64,000 nucleotides of DNA from Paragyromitra xinjiangensis. Lineage: Eukaryota; Ascomycota; Pezizomycetes; Pezizales; Discinaceae. The stretch spans positions 930,001 to 994,000 of the forward strand of contig JBCAMK010000007.1 in assembly GCA_038503065.1 (NCBI GenBank), given 5' to 3'. This document shows, in pieces, positions 1 through 10,702 of the stretch (the stretch's first letter is position 1; each line of letters starts with the position of its first letter). The notes under the pieces were generated by a model. It saw only the letters and a list, made by a program, of their open reading frames with translations, was not told where the DNA came from and did not search any database. The translations under genes and the position numbers were made by a program.

Positions 1-1593
1 GCTACTAGCGTTACTTGTACGCATACGTCAAACAGTTGAAGGAATAGAAGGGAGGCGTGCTTCGATTATTTTCTGCCAAGGTAAAGAGGGTGAGGGTATT
101 AGAGTTTATAAGAAACGGGATGACACAGAAGGACCTGTCCCTAGCGATCTTGTGGCGAAGTGGGATTGATACCCTTCCAGGATCGGATATACTGCCCCGT
201 ATAAGTATTATTTAAATTTTAGCACTAGTTTTAAGGAAAGCCCCGAGCAATATATGGCTATTTATTGAGAACACCTCAATTCCTCGTTTTCTGTGGGCAA
301 TGTTTGATCTCAAAATTGGCCATGCAAAGTTTTTGAATCATAGTCTATCACTCGATGACTATCAACTATCGCGTATCGTAAAATAAGGAGAGCCTGGAGT
401 GAATTGGTTGAGGAGCCTTACTCGATATAGGCCCGAATTTGTAGACAGCATGCATATTCTAGTACTACTAGAAAACTTTCATGACCCTAGGACTCCCGAT
501 GTCCTCTCCACTATAGTCTATTATAGATGCCCGATTAGGAAGCCCACAAGTGGAGATGGATAGATCTTTTTTAGGTATATTCGATCGCCTAGATTATACT
601 ATACTTAGAACAAAACTGTGCTCATTGCCTTTACTAGAAAGACGTACAGCTGAGTGAATCGCTGGGTTTCAGTTTCGGATACGAAAACGGAATACCAGCA
701 CCTACTAGAAAACCCCATATGGTTAGGTTATCTCACAAGTATCTCTTAGAAGAGAAATACTTTCGTTTGTCTATATCTTCCACCTTTACTACCACAGCCA
801 TTGCAGAATTCACTGCTCTTAACTCTACCCATAGTTACTTCTTGTGGGGCTGCAGCCTTTTTACTGGCAAGTTAATAATGTTTGTATATCCCCCTTAGGA
901 ACTTCAACTCCAAGGTTGTTAAGTCCAAAATTCTCAGGTTGGCTATTGTCAGGCCCTAGTTTTCCTTCTACCCTTCCCACCCACTCCCAAGGCTGGGCTC
1001 GAGTCCACCAATATAATATCAGTATGAGCCTGACTCAGTTTCTGTTTCTGTTTAGCCTTACTATTATCAAGATGATAAATGATATTGTCCTCATTCCTGC
1101 TTAAGCTTTCATTCAACCTTGTTATGAAGTTCACTATCTTTAATAGACTTAGTAGGCTCCTTGCGGTCCATCAAAATCGCCCTACTACGTAACAGAATGT
1201 TATAGGTGCCATGCTGTACGAGCATTATAATTTAACTATGCAAGCTTAATAGGGCAGGGACCTACGGTGCGCAGTAGCCTTCAGGAAGGAGGGGATAGGA
1301 AAGAGCCTAGGCAGGGACGTTGGTTATGGTGCACACTTCCCTAATTCTAGGTTAGGAAGATGGTCATATGACATCACTCGACATTCTATTCCCGGCGCGG
1401 GACGCATTCACCGCTGAGAGGCTTTAAATGGACCTTGCTCCTCCTTTACTTTTCTCTTCTCCCCCCTTTTCTCCCAATTATCCAATCGACACCATCCACC
1501 ATCAGCTGTCCACAAACAACCACCTACAAACCCCTCTTTACCTACCCACAAACAAAACACACTACAACCCACAGTCACCATCAATAAAACGCA
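1..1593. other. Intergenic stretch, no gene recognised
   Basis: No reading frame here has a convincing start, composition or splice structure; the open frames near 844-1134 are short and overlap on both strands. The last 160 bases are the leader of the next gene and include a pyrimidine-rich tract at about 1437-1480, a common feature of filamentous-fungal promoters. Confidence 0.5.
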
Positions 1594-2157
1594 ATGGCTA
1601 GCCAAGGCGTCTGGTATCAAGCAATGGTCAACGGCAAACAAGTGTGGCACTTTTACCCAACCCATGTTCCGGGTGCCTATCCAGTTGAGCCAAAGGACCA
1701 GTGGGAACTGGCCTGCCCGGCCCCGGCCAAAGAGCAGCCAAAGGCCATCGTCTGGAAAAGCACCAAGGAAGTCCCTCCTCCGACGAATAAAAACGCCGTG
1801 ATCCTCCATGAGAAGACAGTTGTCCTGCATGCTCCAGGCAGCGCTGCTGACCAAGCCCAAGCGTTGGTCCCGACCGGCCAAGCCGGTGTTGGCTATTACA
1901 GCCACTGCACGTACAACTATTATAACACTTATAATTATGCTGGTGCAATCGAGGCTACTGATGCTGCTGCCGCTGCCGCCGCAAAGGCTGAAGAAGAGCC
2001 CAAAGCCGAAACTGAAGAAATATCTATTACCGAAGACGAGGTCAAAATGGATGCAATGCTGCATGAGCAAGCCCAGGCACTCCGCCAGTTGCATTACCTT
2101 CATACAGTCGACTACGGTGCGGGCGACGTGTACGGAAGGAGATATGTCAGAAGTTAA
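1594..2157 (+). CDS. Small Tyr/Ala-rich hypothetical protein
   Basis: Single-exon frame of 187 residues. I do not recognise a family. The N-terminal half is compact and Trp-rich (WYQAMVNGKQVWHFYP near residues 7-22) and reads like a folded segment. The middle has a Tyr/Asn-rich low-complexity stretch (YYSHCTYNYYNTYNYAG, about residues 102-118) followed by an Ala run and an acidic Glu-rich segment, and the tail is again Tyr/Arg-rich. No signal peptide or membrane segment is seen. The start was chosen because the ATG sits in a good context (CGCAATGG) about 110 bases after a CT-rich leader tract. A 231-codon frame on the opposite strand covers the same DNA, so strand assignment is the main uncertainty. 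Function unknown. Confidence 0.6.
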   Translation: MASQGVWYQAMVNGKQVWHFYPTHVPGAYPVEPKDQWELACPAPAKEQPKAIVWKSTKEVPPPTNKNAVILHEKTVVLHAPGSAADQAQALVPTGQAGVGYYSHCTYNYYNTYNYAGAIEATDAAAAAAAKAEEEPKAETEEISITEDEVKMDAMLHEQAQALRQLHYLHTVDYGAGDVYGRRYVRS

Positions 2158-3657
2158 ACTGATATTTCAATACGGAGCATATCAAACAGTAACATGAAGA
2201 TGAAAGGAAATGTTTGTACCCATGCGTTCCATCGTTTTCACATATTCGGTCCTCGTACTAAGATATTTCCTGGGTTAGCGGATGGTTACTGTGATGGAAA
2301 TCTTGGCTTGGAAAATGTTAAAACACGAGATGTAATAAAAATATAGCTGCTCCTTTACAACCGCATGTATTTTCACTTTTCGAAATGGTCCTGTCTGCCG
2401 GTATAAATCTATCCAGCTTATGACCCCCTAGCCTTTGGCTGGTGGATTAATCGCAAGCTGTTACTCTCCGAGTTAAACACTCATCACGCCAAGGCTATGA
2501 GTAGTTTAGCAAGATAAATCAACTCTTGAGCGAGCAATTGAACTTTCTCATAGGTTCTATGTCTACTCTTGAAAAATCATCTCAAGGGCGTTAACCTTTC
2601 AAAACCCTCATAAGCAGAAAAAATAACCTTGTGGTGTTCAAAGAATGCGGGAGACCCGCAGCCCCAAAAGCCCAGTCCGCTGAGCTATCTAGAGTAACAT
2701 CAACAAGTTCCTCTTTGATAGGTAATCTCTATAGCTACGGGATGGAAACACTGTTATTTCGTAGCCACTATCCACATGGCACACATCTAAATTCTTGCCC
2801 CTTAACAGAAGAGTCCAAAGTTAGATATGAATTCCCCACACCGACAAAAACAATTCTCCGTCAGTAATTTCGAAAAGCCAGCACAATGAAGATCACTCTT
2901 ACCAAAAATGATCCAACCACATGAAGCTCTCACTGCGGAAACATATCCCCTTATGACCCTTCCAAATGCGATCAAAGCGAAGGATCGGCCACCCCCGACT
3001 TCTCAACCTAAGCTTGGACGGCGTTTGGAATAAAAATTAGGGTCATCCATCAACTAGATTCTCGTATTGCAGCTAAGTCCAGTATATGCTACAAGCTTCG
3101 TTAATATGCTCGAATACAGCCTGAAACGAGGCTTGTTCTTATCACTTCCTCATAGCTGTGAAGGCCTGTCCAAAAAGTTTGTTTGGACTTTCAGGGCTAA
3201 AGTTTCACTAATTCCCACGGTAACAGGCATGATTGGCCAAGGTAAAATACGCCTTGGCGGGGAAACCTTAAATTTCTTAATCCTCCAACCTCTACCGGCC
3301 TGACCGAGGAATAAGCAATTATTATGCCGGGGACCCTTCCCTTGACGGTTTAGAGGCTCTGGCGATTGTGCATGTCGAGTCATCAGGGTTAATTGCGAGC
3401 AGGATACGAGATTCAGGCAGGGGGCAAGCAGATAGACTATTGTGCAACAACTCTCGTGTTACATAACAAATTCCTTTTGTGAAACGTTATTCGATGAAGG
3501 TGTTCGTTCCCTGTGGGTTTTCCCTCCCGTTCTTTTAAGTCTAAAATGGAGCGTCTGGCCTTTTTTTTGAGCGTCTAGTCAGTCAATCGACAAGATATAC
3601 GATTCTCACACTCATTAAACTTACGTTTTTCCTATTTAATTTACCTTTTAATCCAAG
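2158..3657. other. Intergenic stretch, no gene recognised
   Basis: About 1.5 kb between the orphan gene and the GPI-protein gene. It has only short unsupported frames (around 2631-2867 and 3067-3383, the latter open on both strands). Nothing repetitive or RNA-like was seen. Confidence 0.5.
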
Positions 3658-4935
3658 ATGAAGTTTCAATATCTATCAGCTCTCGGATTTATTTTGCTGG
3701 GGCTTCAGCAATCGGTATTTGCAAAACGCCGTGTTGGTGGTGGAAGTTCGGATGATTCGGATGATTCGGACTCGTCCTCAAGCAGCAGCAGTAGTTCGCA
3801 GCCATATTGTTATACGGTTCCCAGTGGTTCTACTATCACAGGGGGGTCCAGCTCTGCGAGCTCAAGTGACTGGCTGTATAAATGGGTTGGAACTTACTAC
3901 AATGGAAGCATTGTATGTTCCCATTAGGGATTTCCCTATCCTACAGCGAATGAAAATGTTAGTGCTAACCCCTCGTTTTCTTAGGAGGTCAAAATCAAGA
4001 TAACAAATACTTCTCAAACTTGCGGTGATCAAGACGGCATATTCACAGCCAAATACGACGGTGTTCTAGCACTTGCGGAAATGCCAGTGGGTACCGAAAG
4101 AGGAGATCTCAGCCCCTTCATATTCTTGCTAACTGGTTGGGAATCCGGAACCGAACCAACTGGTGAAATTGACACGATGAACGACTATCTTCCTAGCGAT
4201 ATCATGCTTGTGAGTATTTAAACTTCTATACACATAGACTCAGAGTTAGCTAACCTGATCTTCCAAAATATCAAAGCACATGAATGGAATCAAGAACCCT
4301 AGGTACAAATACCTGAATGGATCCATTTCTTGGCTCCTCGAGGCGAGCAAACAAGGTAACGGATACGATTTTACTGGTGTGATTGACGATTCAACCTTAG
4401 CTGTAAGTAGCCCATTTCCCCACAAGAAACAATCTCAATACCGACATGAAAACCCTAGGCCTACGACGACTCTAAGTGGGCACTCAACGTCCCGCCATGC
4501 AACGGCTCTGATTCATCCCGCTTCGATATGCATACCTTCGACGCCTTCAAATCCTCATACGACTCCCAAGCTGACTACGATCAGCAGCGTAACCAAGTCA
4601 ATGGGACATTTGATTCGTCAACAGCGACTATCGACTTCATGGGTGAGTATGCTGGTGACTTTTATGAATCGACGGATGGGTTGAAGTTTGGGCGGTACTT
4701 AATGTCGTTCAGCGGTACCGTTGATAATGATCACTCGCACACCCTTGTGACGACTGGGAACAATCCATCGTGGCAGGAGAACCCGGATCTGTTGCCTAGT
4801 GCTACGGCAACTAGTTCCTCTGCTTCGGCTACCACGTGCGTTACTTTTAGTAGTGCAGTTTCAATTAAGGCAGGGCTAGGCAGGACGGTGTATGGAGCGG
4901 CGGCTATGGCGGCGTTCGTTTTGGTTTCGTTGTAA
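3658..4935 (+). CDS. Secreted GPI-anchored protein of unknown family
   Basis: Four exons: 3658-3912, 3985-4209, 4277-4402 and 4459-4935, giving 360 residues. Introns start GTATGT, GTGAGT and GTAAGT; the first has a TGCTAAC branch point, and all phases are 0. Residues 1-22 form a classic signal peptide (MKFQYLSALGFILLGLQQSV, then FAK). A Gly/Asp/Ser linker with a DSDDSD run and a long Ser tract follows, then a domain of roughly 240 residues with several N-x-S/T sites and few cysteines. The C-terminus has a Ser/Thr/Ala stretch, a short polar spacer and a hydrophobic tail ending AAMAAFVLVSL, the layout of a GPI-attachment signal. The protein should sit on the plasma membrane or cell wall. I do not recognise the central domain; surface adhesion or wall remodelling would be guesses. 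Confidence 0.85.
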
Positions 4936-5758
4936 CTGCACTATTAGTAGAAGCTGTGGGAGATCCCAACTGCGTTCATTTTTTTGTTAGGACCCGGACG
5001 TCTCGTATTGCTAGCTTGATCAAGCAAACCCTTTAAATTTTGTCGTATGCTTTCTTTAACTATCCCCTATCAATTCGACGCAATTTCTATTGCAAAATTC
5101 AGCTCTTCCTGTATACACTAGCTCCTTTCTTATTTCTAGAACCCACTACTCCCCTTCTCCTGGACAGCATATATTTGTGTGAATACAAAAATTGGCTAAC
5201 GTATAACCACTCGACACCAAAGAAAAGAAAGAAATGCTTCACCGACATTACTTTATGTGCTAGAAAGCGGTTTTTGCAAGGAGATCATAAAGAAATTTTG
5301 AGTCATAATCTACTAACCTATTTGGATTTCAAGGCGTGAAAAAAGCTTGTCCCAAATACTTTAGGCCTCCAGCATAATTTGTAGCTTTTCATCACAACAA
5401 GCTTTAGTTGATAGCCCGCGATTGACGTCATCAGGCACAACGGGTAGCTGCTAATGGTTCTGAGGTCCAATTAAGATTCCTAGGCAGTCTCTTAGTTTAT
5501 GGTGTTTAGTTTCCTGGGTGGTGTTTTTTCCTTTCTTTGTTCCATACTTAGTAGCTGTCTTGGCCAATTAAGTCAACTACTGCAGCTATTGGGCACCCAG
5601 CTAGGGTTAGGGCGGCTCCCATCTCGGCGGGGCTGAGCTAACCCAGTGCATCCCAACGGCCAACAGACCCACCACCACCAACACCACGACAACACATCCG
5701 ACCACAAATAATTCATCCCCGCAAAGCAGCGAGCGAAGGCTAGCCAGCTCTAAAAGCT
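4936..5758. other. Intergenic stretch with a telomere-like box
   Basis: No gene recognised. The open frame at 5040-5339 has no ATG start and composition unlike its neighbours. A TAGGGTTAGGG telomere-like element lies at 5602-5612, about 150 bases upstream of the next ATG. The leader just before that ATG is rich in CCACCA and CACGAC words. Confidence 0.45.
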
Positions 5759-8377
5759 ATGCCGCAATGGACGTCGATAAATACAAAGATGCCGAAACCT
5801 GTTTCAGAGCCCCAATCTTCTACTGTCACAGGTCAAACGAGAGCAACGAGCTTGCGTAACTCCTTGAAGGGAGAGGCTTTAACTATCAAGAACTCTAGCG
5901 ATCCCGAAGTTCACATGGGAGGCACAGCCGCTCCGGCAATAAGGCATCCCGACTTACCTTCTCATGGAAAGCCTCCCCAAGGACCTGGAGGAAGTCATCC
6001 AGGCAGGACGAAAAATCACCCCAGCCGCCAGCGGAAACAGTCTAACAAATGGTTAAAGCGCGCAATACGTTCAGGGTCAGCCAAGTTCCCTCTAGAGAAC
6101 AACAGCAACACACGGCTCCCAATAAACACTCCAACAGCCCCAGGGCCATCTCGTTCCACCCCAGCAAGCTATAATACCGGGCCAAACCACAACATGCCAG
6201 TCCCAGCATTCGTTATGGCTGACCCGAGAGCAAGAAGCCCCCCAAAGGCACCGAAAGCAATGACCTCCCAGGGCGGCACCCCACAAACCCCATCCACAGG
6301 TCGATTCAACTCAATCCAGAGTGGAAAACAACCACCTACAGGGCCCAAAGCGGATGCAACACCTCGAAACTCTCCCAAAGGTCAACGCGGAGGGGCAGCA
6401 AGAGGCCGTGCCATGAGTCACTCAAACAATAACCCAAAGAGGAGGAAGTACGTACCTGCAAGGAAATTACGGTCGCTTGGAAATGGTTTTGGTGCTACAC
6501 CAGCCTCGAGCAATTCCGGACCTTCAAATTCGCAACGAGCTATACAACCAACCCCTCAAAAACCTCATATGCGTGAACCTGTTGCAATGGCCAAACACGC
6601 TCCTCCTCCGAAGACACAAGCTCCTAACAGCAAGGGCAAGAACGTGCCCTCCGCAAAGGCGTCCGTACCATATCGCAATCAAAATGCACCTAGGTCCTTT
6701 CCACAGCCCCAGCGCACGCAGCCGAACAATAATCCTACAAATACATTTAGAAATCCCACGAACACGTCCAATAATCTCTCCCCAGTGATGCGTTACGACC
6801 CCCAACACTCGGTCACTGGTTCGCGATCCACTCCCTTCCGTGACCCAACTGCCCAATTGCCGCCGCAAGCCACTGCTGGATCAGAATCTACCAAACAAGA
6901 CCCTGCACAATGGGAAAAATATGGTGTTCGAAATCCTAGGGCATCTCCAAGAGATGCAGCAGGCGATATCTCCCTAGAAAAGGGCCATCAGGTCCACCCT
7001 GCGCGCCTTGACTATTTCAATCCCAACTATAACACTCCCTCCCCACAAAATAGATATTTATCTCCTCCCATCAAACCAGACAGTGATATATTTGCCTGCA
7101 AAGACGGTGACGTCATCGGCGCTAAGGCGGGTGAGATATCCGCTACTAACAAAGATCCTCTGATGCTTGAAAGAATGGGACATAGGCCTAGCTTATCTCT
7201 TAGAAAATCAGAGAACGAAGAGGCTGAGCTTGGGGTTGCCACGATGAGGATGGGAAGGAGAGGGCTTGGAAGGGAGTCAAAAGGGGGTGAATCTCAAGGA
7301 GTAAGGTCGCCTGAGAGTCATACGGCTATAGCTACGACTCCACCGAACTATCAAAGCCCATCACCTAAGCCCCCCCTTGAGGAGCAAAACAGAGGAAGGT
7401 TAATATTGAACCATTCGGGTTATCAAGATGAGAAAACTCTTGGGGTTGAGGGGACAGAAGACATCTCGCAGCCATTAAAAACTGCCATGCAAGATGACAG
7501 ACGTGGGACTAGTACTCCAAACCATGGAAGTACTAATGAACATGTGGTTATTATTATCGATAGTGATGACGAAGAGATTGCCAATGAGTTGCCTCAGCAA
7601 GAAGTGGAGCAGGAGGTGGATCAGGTGGATCAGGAGGACCGGGAGATGTGGGAGATGCGGGAATCGCAGGATCCAGAGCTAAAAGCTGAACCCGAGATCA
7701 TCGCTATCAAGGGAGATGCTGGAGATAGTGAGGATGGAAACGGAGATGTGGAAATGGAGGATATACCTGATTGTATGATTGACGGCTCTCGCCATGGTTC
7801 TTATTCCTCTCAGGTCGAACAAGTTTCCAATCGATTTCTTTTCCAGAGTTACGGTATAGAAGACTCTACGTGCCCCAAAGCTGAAGAGCAGTCTGAGGGA
7901 AAGGTAGAGATGGAGGTAGAAGGAGAAAGAGAGAGGGAGAAAATGGAAGAGGAGGTGGGAGATGAAATGAATGAAGAGGTGGTGGAAAAAGAGGTGGAAA
8001 AAGAGAACCCGCAGGACCAAAGGCCTGGCACAAGCGGAAAGTCCGATGAGGCAGTGCCACGTTGGAAGCTACCGCCGTTTCAATATTACCCTGGTAGTTG
8101 CAGACCCGCGGTGCCCATGCAGCTCTTTGATCTCGTCATCATAGAACGTCTTGAGCAGGTTGCTTTAGGGGAGATTTTCCAATGCATCAATGCCTTCGAA
8201 GAGGAGTCGCAGCGACTCACAGGTCCTGCCTTCAATTACCTTCTTGTGAGATCATTCTCGAGAGTTAGGGACATGTTTATGCACGATCCCCTTCGTGGTG
8301 TGGACCAGGAGACTTGTCAGGGAGTCGTCAAGGAAGAGTTCGGAGCTTTGTTGACACCCCCGGCAGCTAGTAGCTGA
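5759..8377 (+). CDS. Disordered protein with degenerate G-patch-like module
   Basis: Single exon, 872 residues. The first ~440 residues are Pro/Ser/Asn/Lys-rich and disordered, with basic clusters such as PKRRKYVPARK that may act as nuclear localisation signals. Residues ~448-507 contain KDGDVIGAKAGEI, then LMLERMG, and finish RMGRRGLG; this lines up with the G-patch region of the neighbouring reverse-strand gene but lacks its central GTPLG glycines. At residues 596-606 VVIIIDSDDEE has the form of a SUMO-interacting motif. A long Glu/Val-rich acidic segment (~615-765) precedes a folded-looking C-terminal ~90 residues (from FQYYPGSC). A nuclear RNA- or chromatin-related role is inferred. The gene is tail-to-tail with the G-patch gene at 8921-10702. 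Confidence 0.8.
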   Translation: MPQWTSINTKMPKPVSEPQSSTVTGQTRATSLRNSLKGEALTIKNSSDPEVHMGGTAAPAIRHPDLPSHGKPPQGPGGSHPGRTKNHPSRQRKQSNKWLKRAIRSGSAKFPLENNSNTRLPINTPTAPGPSRSTPASYNTGPNHNMPVPAFVMADPRARSPPKAPKAMTSQGGTPQTPSTGRFNSIQSGKQPPTGPKADATPRNSPKGQRGGAARGRAMSHSNNNPKRRKYVPARKLRSLGNGFGATPASSNSGPSNSQRAIQPTPQKPHMREPVAMAKHAPPPKTQAPNSKGKNVPSAKASVPYRNQNAPRSFPQPQRTQPNNNPTNTFRNPTNTSNNLSPVMRYDPQHSVTGSRSTPFRDPTAQLPPQATAGSESTKQDPAQWEKYGVRNPRASPRDAAGDISLEKGHQVHPARLDYFNPNYNTPSPQNRYLSPPIKPDSDIFACKDGDVIGAKAGEISATNKDPLMLERMGHRPSLSLRKSENEEAELGVATMRMGRRGLGRESKGGESQGVRSPESHTAIATTPPNYQSPSPKPPLEEQNRGRLILNHSGYQDEKTLGVEGTEDISQPLKTAMQDDRRGTSTPNHGSTNEHVVIIIDSDDEEIANELPQQEVEQEVDQVDQEDREMWEMRESQDPELKAEPEIIAIKGDAGDSEDGNGDVEMEDIPDCMIDGSRHGSYSSQVEQVSNRFLFQSYGIEDSTCPKAEEQSEGKVEMEVEGEREREKMEEEVGDEMNEEVVEKEVEKENPQDQRPGTSGKSDEAVPRWKLPPFQYYPGSCRPAVPMQLFDLVIIERLEQVALGEIFQCINAFEEESQRLTGPAFNYLLVRSFSRVRDMFMHDPLRGVDQETCQGVVKEEFGALLTPPAASS

Positions 8378-8920
8378 TAAAGGGAAAGTGAATGGATAAG
8401 GGGGAGGGGTGAAGATTATCCAGAGTCATATGGAAATCTTTTACTAATCAATACACTGAGCAGCGGAATCGGTATATCCGCTCTCTTGGAGGTGATATGA
8501 GGCTGGCGGAAGTCGGGGGTAATGGCAAGTAGTGCACTTGCTTGAATTTCTGTGAGTATGCATCAAGCGATCGTTATGCAACTTCTGTTTCGATTTTGTC
8601 TCTGTTTCTCTTTTTTCCTCTACTTTTTACGGCTAGCGGAGTTCACAAGTTGAATTGAATTTCTTTTGGGTGGGCTGTTAACTTATACTCCATCGGTTCT
8701 TTTGCTGTCACCAAAAAGCTGCAACTTGGTATTTCCCACTCTTAAAACCGTGGCAAAAATTCCGCCTGAAAACAAAAACAACTTTCCAATACTTTCACTA
8801 AAAGAATGCAGACCCATAGTTATTCGATCGCCCCAACAAATGCTTTTAGGTATTAATAGTGCCGTTAAAGTTCGTTCGCATCTACCATCACGAGCTTCGC
8901 CCCTTCATCATCCATCTTCC
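8378..8920. other. Shared 3' region of two convergent genes
   Basis: About 540 bases between two converging stop codons. No gene seen; a T-rich, CT-rich stretch lies near 8580-8630. Confidence 0.5.
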
Positions 8921-10702
8921 TTACCAATAACCACCTTTACCCATCACCCCATAGCTTGACGCTGTGTCACCTCTGCCTCTTTGATCTTTCCTGAGCATAG
9001 CCTTTTTGTACTCCCTCGTAACGATTTGCACCAATTCCGCCTCCACCAGAAATCCCAACCGTGATTGTATTTGATCTTCTGCGGCTCTGTTCATGCCCGC
9101 TGCGAGGATGTGATTGTAGTCAACAATGTCTAGAAGCTCCAAGGCGTCGAGATACGAAAGTATCTGCACCATCCTCAAACGGGTCTGGTAGGTGCCAAGG
9201 GGCGTAACCAACGAATATCCCACGGCCTGTTGAAGTGTGGCAATGTTCATCTGTTGGAGCTGCTGAGTAACTCCATAACTAAGTTGTTGAAAATTGCCTC
9301 CCCTGCTTATACCATTTATACCGCTCATACCAGCTGGGATCATATGGGCTGGGGCCATCTGGCTTGAGTTCACTCGGCTCGTGCTCGCATGCGTTGGGAG
9401 TCCAGGATCTTGTTTTGCCAATCCTAAACCACGGTTCCCAAGCCTTACTTCAACTTTTACAGGTTCTATCAATCCACCATCACCATTACCAAGTGGTGTT
9501 CCTTCCTTATAACCCATCTTCTCCATCATCAGGCGGCCTTTATTGGCTTTAGGTAGCTCGAATGCTTCGTCACCGACGATGTCGCCATCTTTCAAGCGCC
9601 GGAAGGCCCGTTCTGACCTGGGTAGATTAGGCTCTTTCTGAGCTGTAGTAGGTTGGGATGTAGGACGGGCGTATACGAACGACGTGTTCGGAGTTCTCCG
9701 GTACTGGGTTGTATCTAGGTCCTTAAATTCGTCCGCTTGGGAATCGAGAAGTTTTGTACTGGGGTGAGGTTCATCAAAGATGTTTTGGGCTCCCGTGTGA
9801 GCTAACTCCTCTTCAATTTTGCGTTCATATGCCTCCTCCTTCTTCTTCCCTTTATCATCCTCCTCATTCCGCCTTTGTAGTTCTTCCCATTCTTCGTTCC
9901 TTTTCTCTTCTTGTTTCTCTTCTTCTTCCTCTTCCTCTTCCTCCTCATCTTCCCCCTTCCCTCTACGTTGTCCCACCAACCCAGCACGGTAAACTGGAGT
10001 GGGAAAGTTGGCAGTAAGGACTGGGGTACTTGGACGGCGAAACACAAAGTTTGAACCCCCTGGCGTCTGCAATAATGCTGCCATTTGTGAAGCCATCGAC
10101 GATCGTGGCTTCAGGAGTGGTTTTTTGATAACTTCGGTTTTCAGCCCCTCCTGTTCTTCTTGTGGTGATACCAGTTGCTCTGTTTCCCGTTGCTGTTGCT
10201 CCTGATGACCCGCTTCCTCCATCTCCGGTTCGAACCCCCTTGGTTCCTTCTGTCGGTCTACCGCATCGGCTTTTGGAACTATGGAACGTACTGGAAGTTT
10301 TACGTTGCCCGGACCCTGCATGAAGACGGCCAGACTCGAAGCCAATGCAACACCCCCATCTTCATCTGAATCCGAATCTCCTCGGAGCTCTTCGTTTTCC
10401 AATCTATCGCTATTGGTAACCGCGAGCTTATCCTTATCCTTCTTAACATGCTGCTGCTCGAAGTTGGTAGAGTGTGTAATCAATTCTGGAGGTTCATTAG
10501 AAGGATCCTTTCTGAGCCCCGAAACAGATTTAGTATATCGAGGCTTGATATTCGTATTTTGTATACCTAGTAACGGGTATTTCCTATGATAGCTTTTTTG
10601 AGGTCCTGGCTGGAAAAGTGTGTTGTTCAACCGTTGATCTCCTGCAAACCGTGTGATACCGATCCCGGTGGAGGTTTTTTCTTGCAGAGAAGTAGATGCC
10701 AT
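8921..10702 (-). CDS. G-patch domain protein (Sqs1-like)
   Basis: Single exon, 593 residues; the start ATG is at 10702. The N-terminal ~250 residues are disordered. A Glu run with charged, coiled-coil-like sequence covers ~250-305. The key module is at ~371-431: KDGDIVGDEAFELPKANKG, then LMMEKMGYKEGTPLGNGDGG, then RLGNRGLGL. This carries the G-patch glycines and the upstream DGD motif I associate with Sqs1-type fungal proteins. G-patch proteins bind and stimulate DEAH-box RNA helicases such as Prp43 in splicing and ribosome assembly. No R3H domain is evident. The last ~100 residues are helical and Leu-rich (RMVQILSYLDALELLDIVDY). The G-patch assignment is firm; orthology to Sqs1 is inferred. 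The convergent neighbour carries a degenerate version of the same module. Confidence 0.85.
   Translation of the reverse strand: MASTSLQEKTSTGIGITRFAGDQRLNNTLFQPGPQKSYHRKYPLLGIQNTNIKPRYTKSVSGLRKDPSNEPPELITHSTNFEQQHVKKDKDKLAVTNSDRLENEELRGDSDSDEDGGVALASSLAVFMQGPGNVKLPVRSIVPKADAVDRQKEPRGFEPEMEEAGHQEQQQRETEQLVSPQEEQEGLKTEVIKKPLLKPRSSMASQMAALLQTPGGSNFVFRRPSTPVLTANFPTPVYRAGLVGQRRGKGEDEEEEEEEEEEKQEEKRNEEWEELQRRNEEDDKGKKKEEAYERKIEEELAHTGAQNIFDEPHPSTKLLDSQADEFKDLDTTQYRRTPNTSFVYARPTSQPTTAQKEPNLPRSERAFRRLKDGDIVGDEAFELPKANKGRLMMEKMGYKEGTPLGNGDGGLIEPVKVEVRLGNRGLGLAKQDPGLPTHASTSRVNSSQMAPAHMIPAGMSGINGISRGGNFQQLSYGVTQQLQQMNIATLQQAVGYSLVTPLGTYQTRLRMVQILSYLDALELLDIVDYNHILAAGMNRAAEDQIQSRLGFLVEAELVQIVTREYKKAMLRKDQRGRGDTASSYGVMGKGGYW

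Noticed and set aside
1408..2103. 231-codon reverse-strand frame
   Set aside because: It overlaps the forward gene, ends in low-complexity sequence, and lacks the CT-rich leader that the forward start has. Not fully excluded.
5040..5339. 99-codon forward frame after the GPI-protein gene
   Set aside because: No ATG start and composition like spacer DNA.
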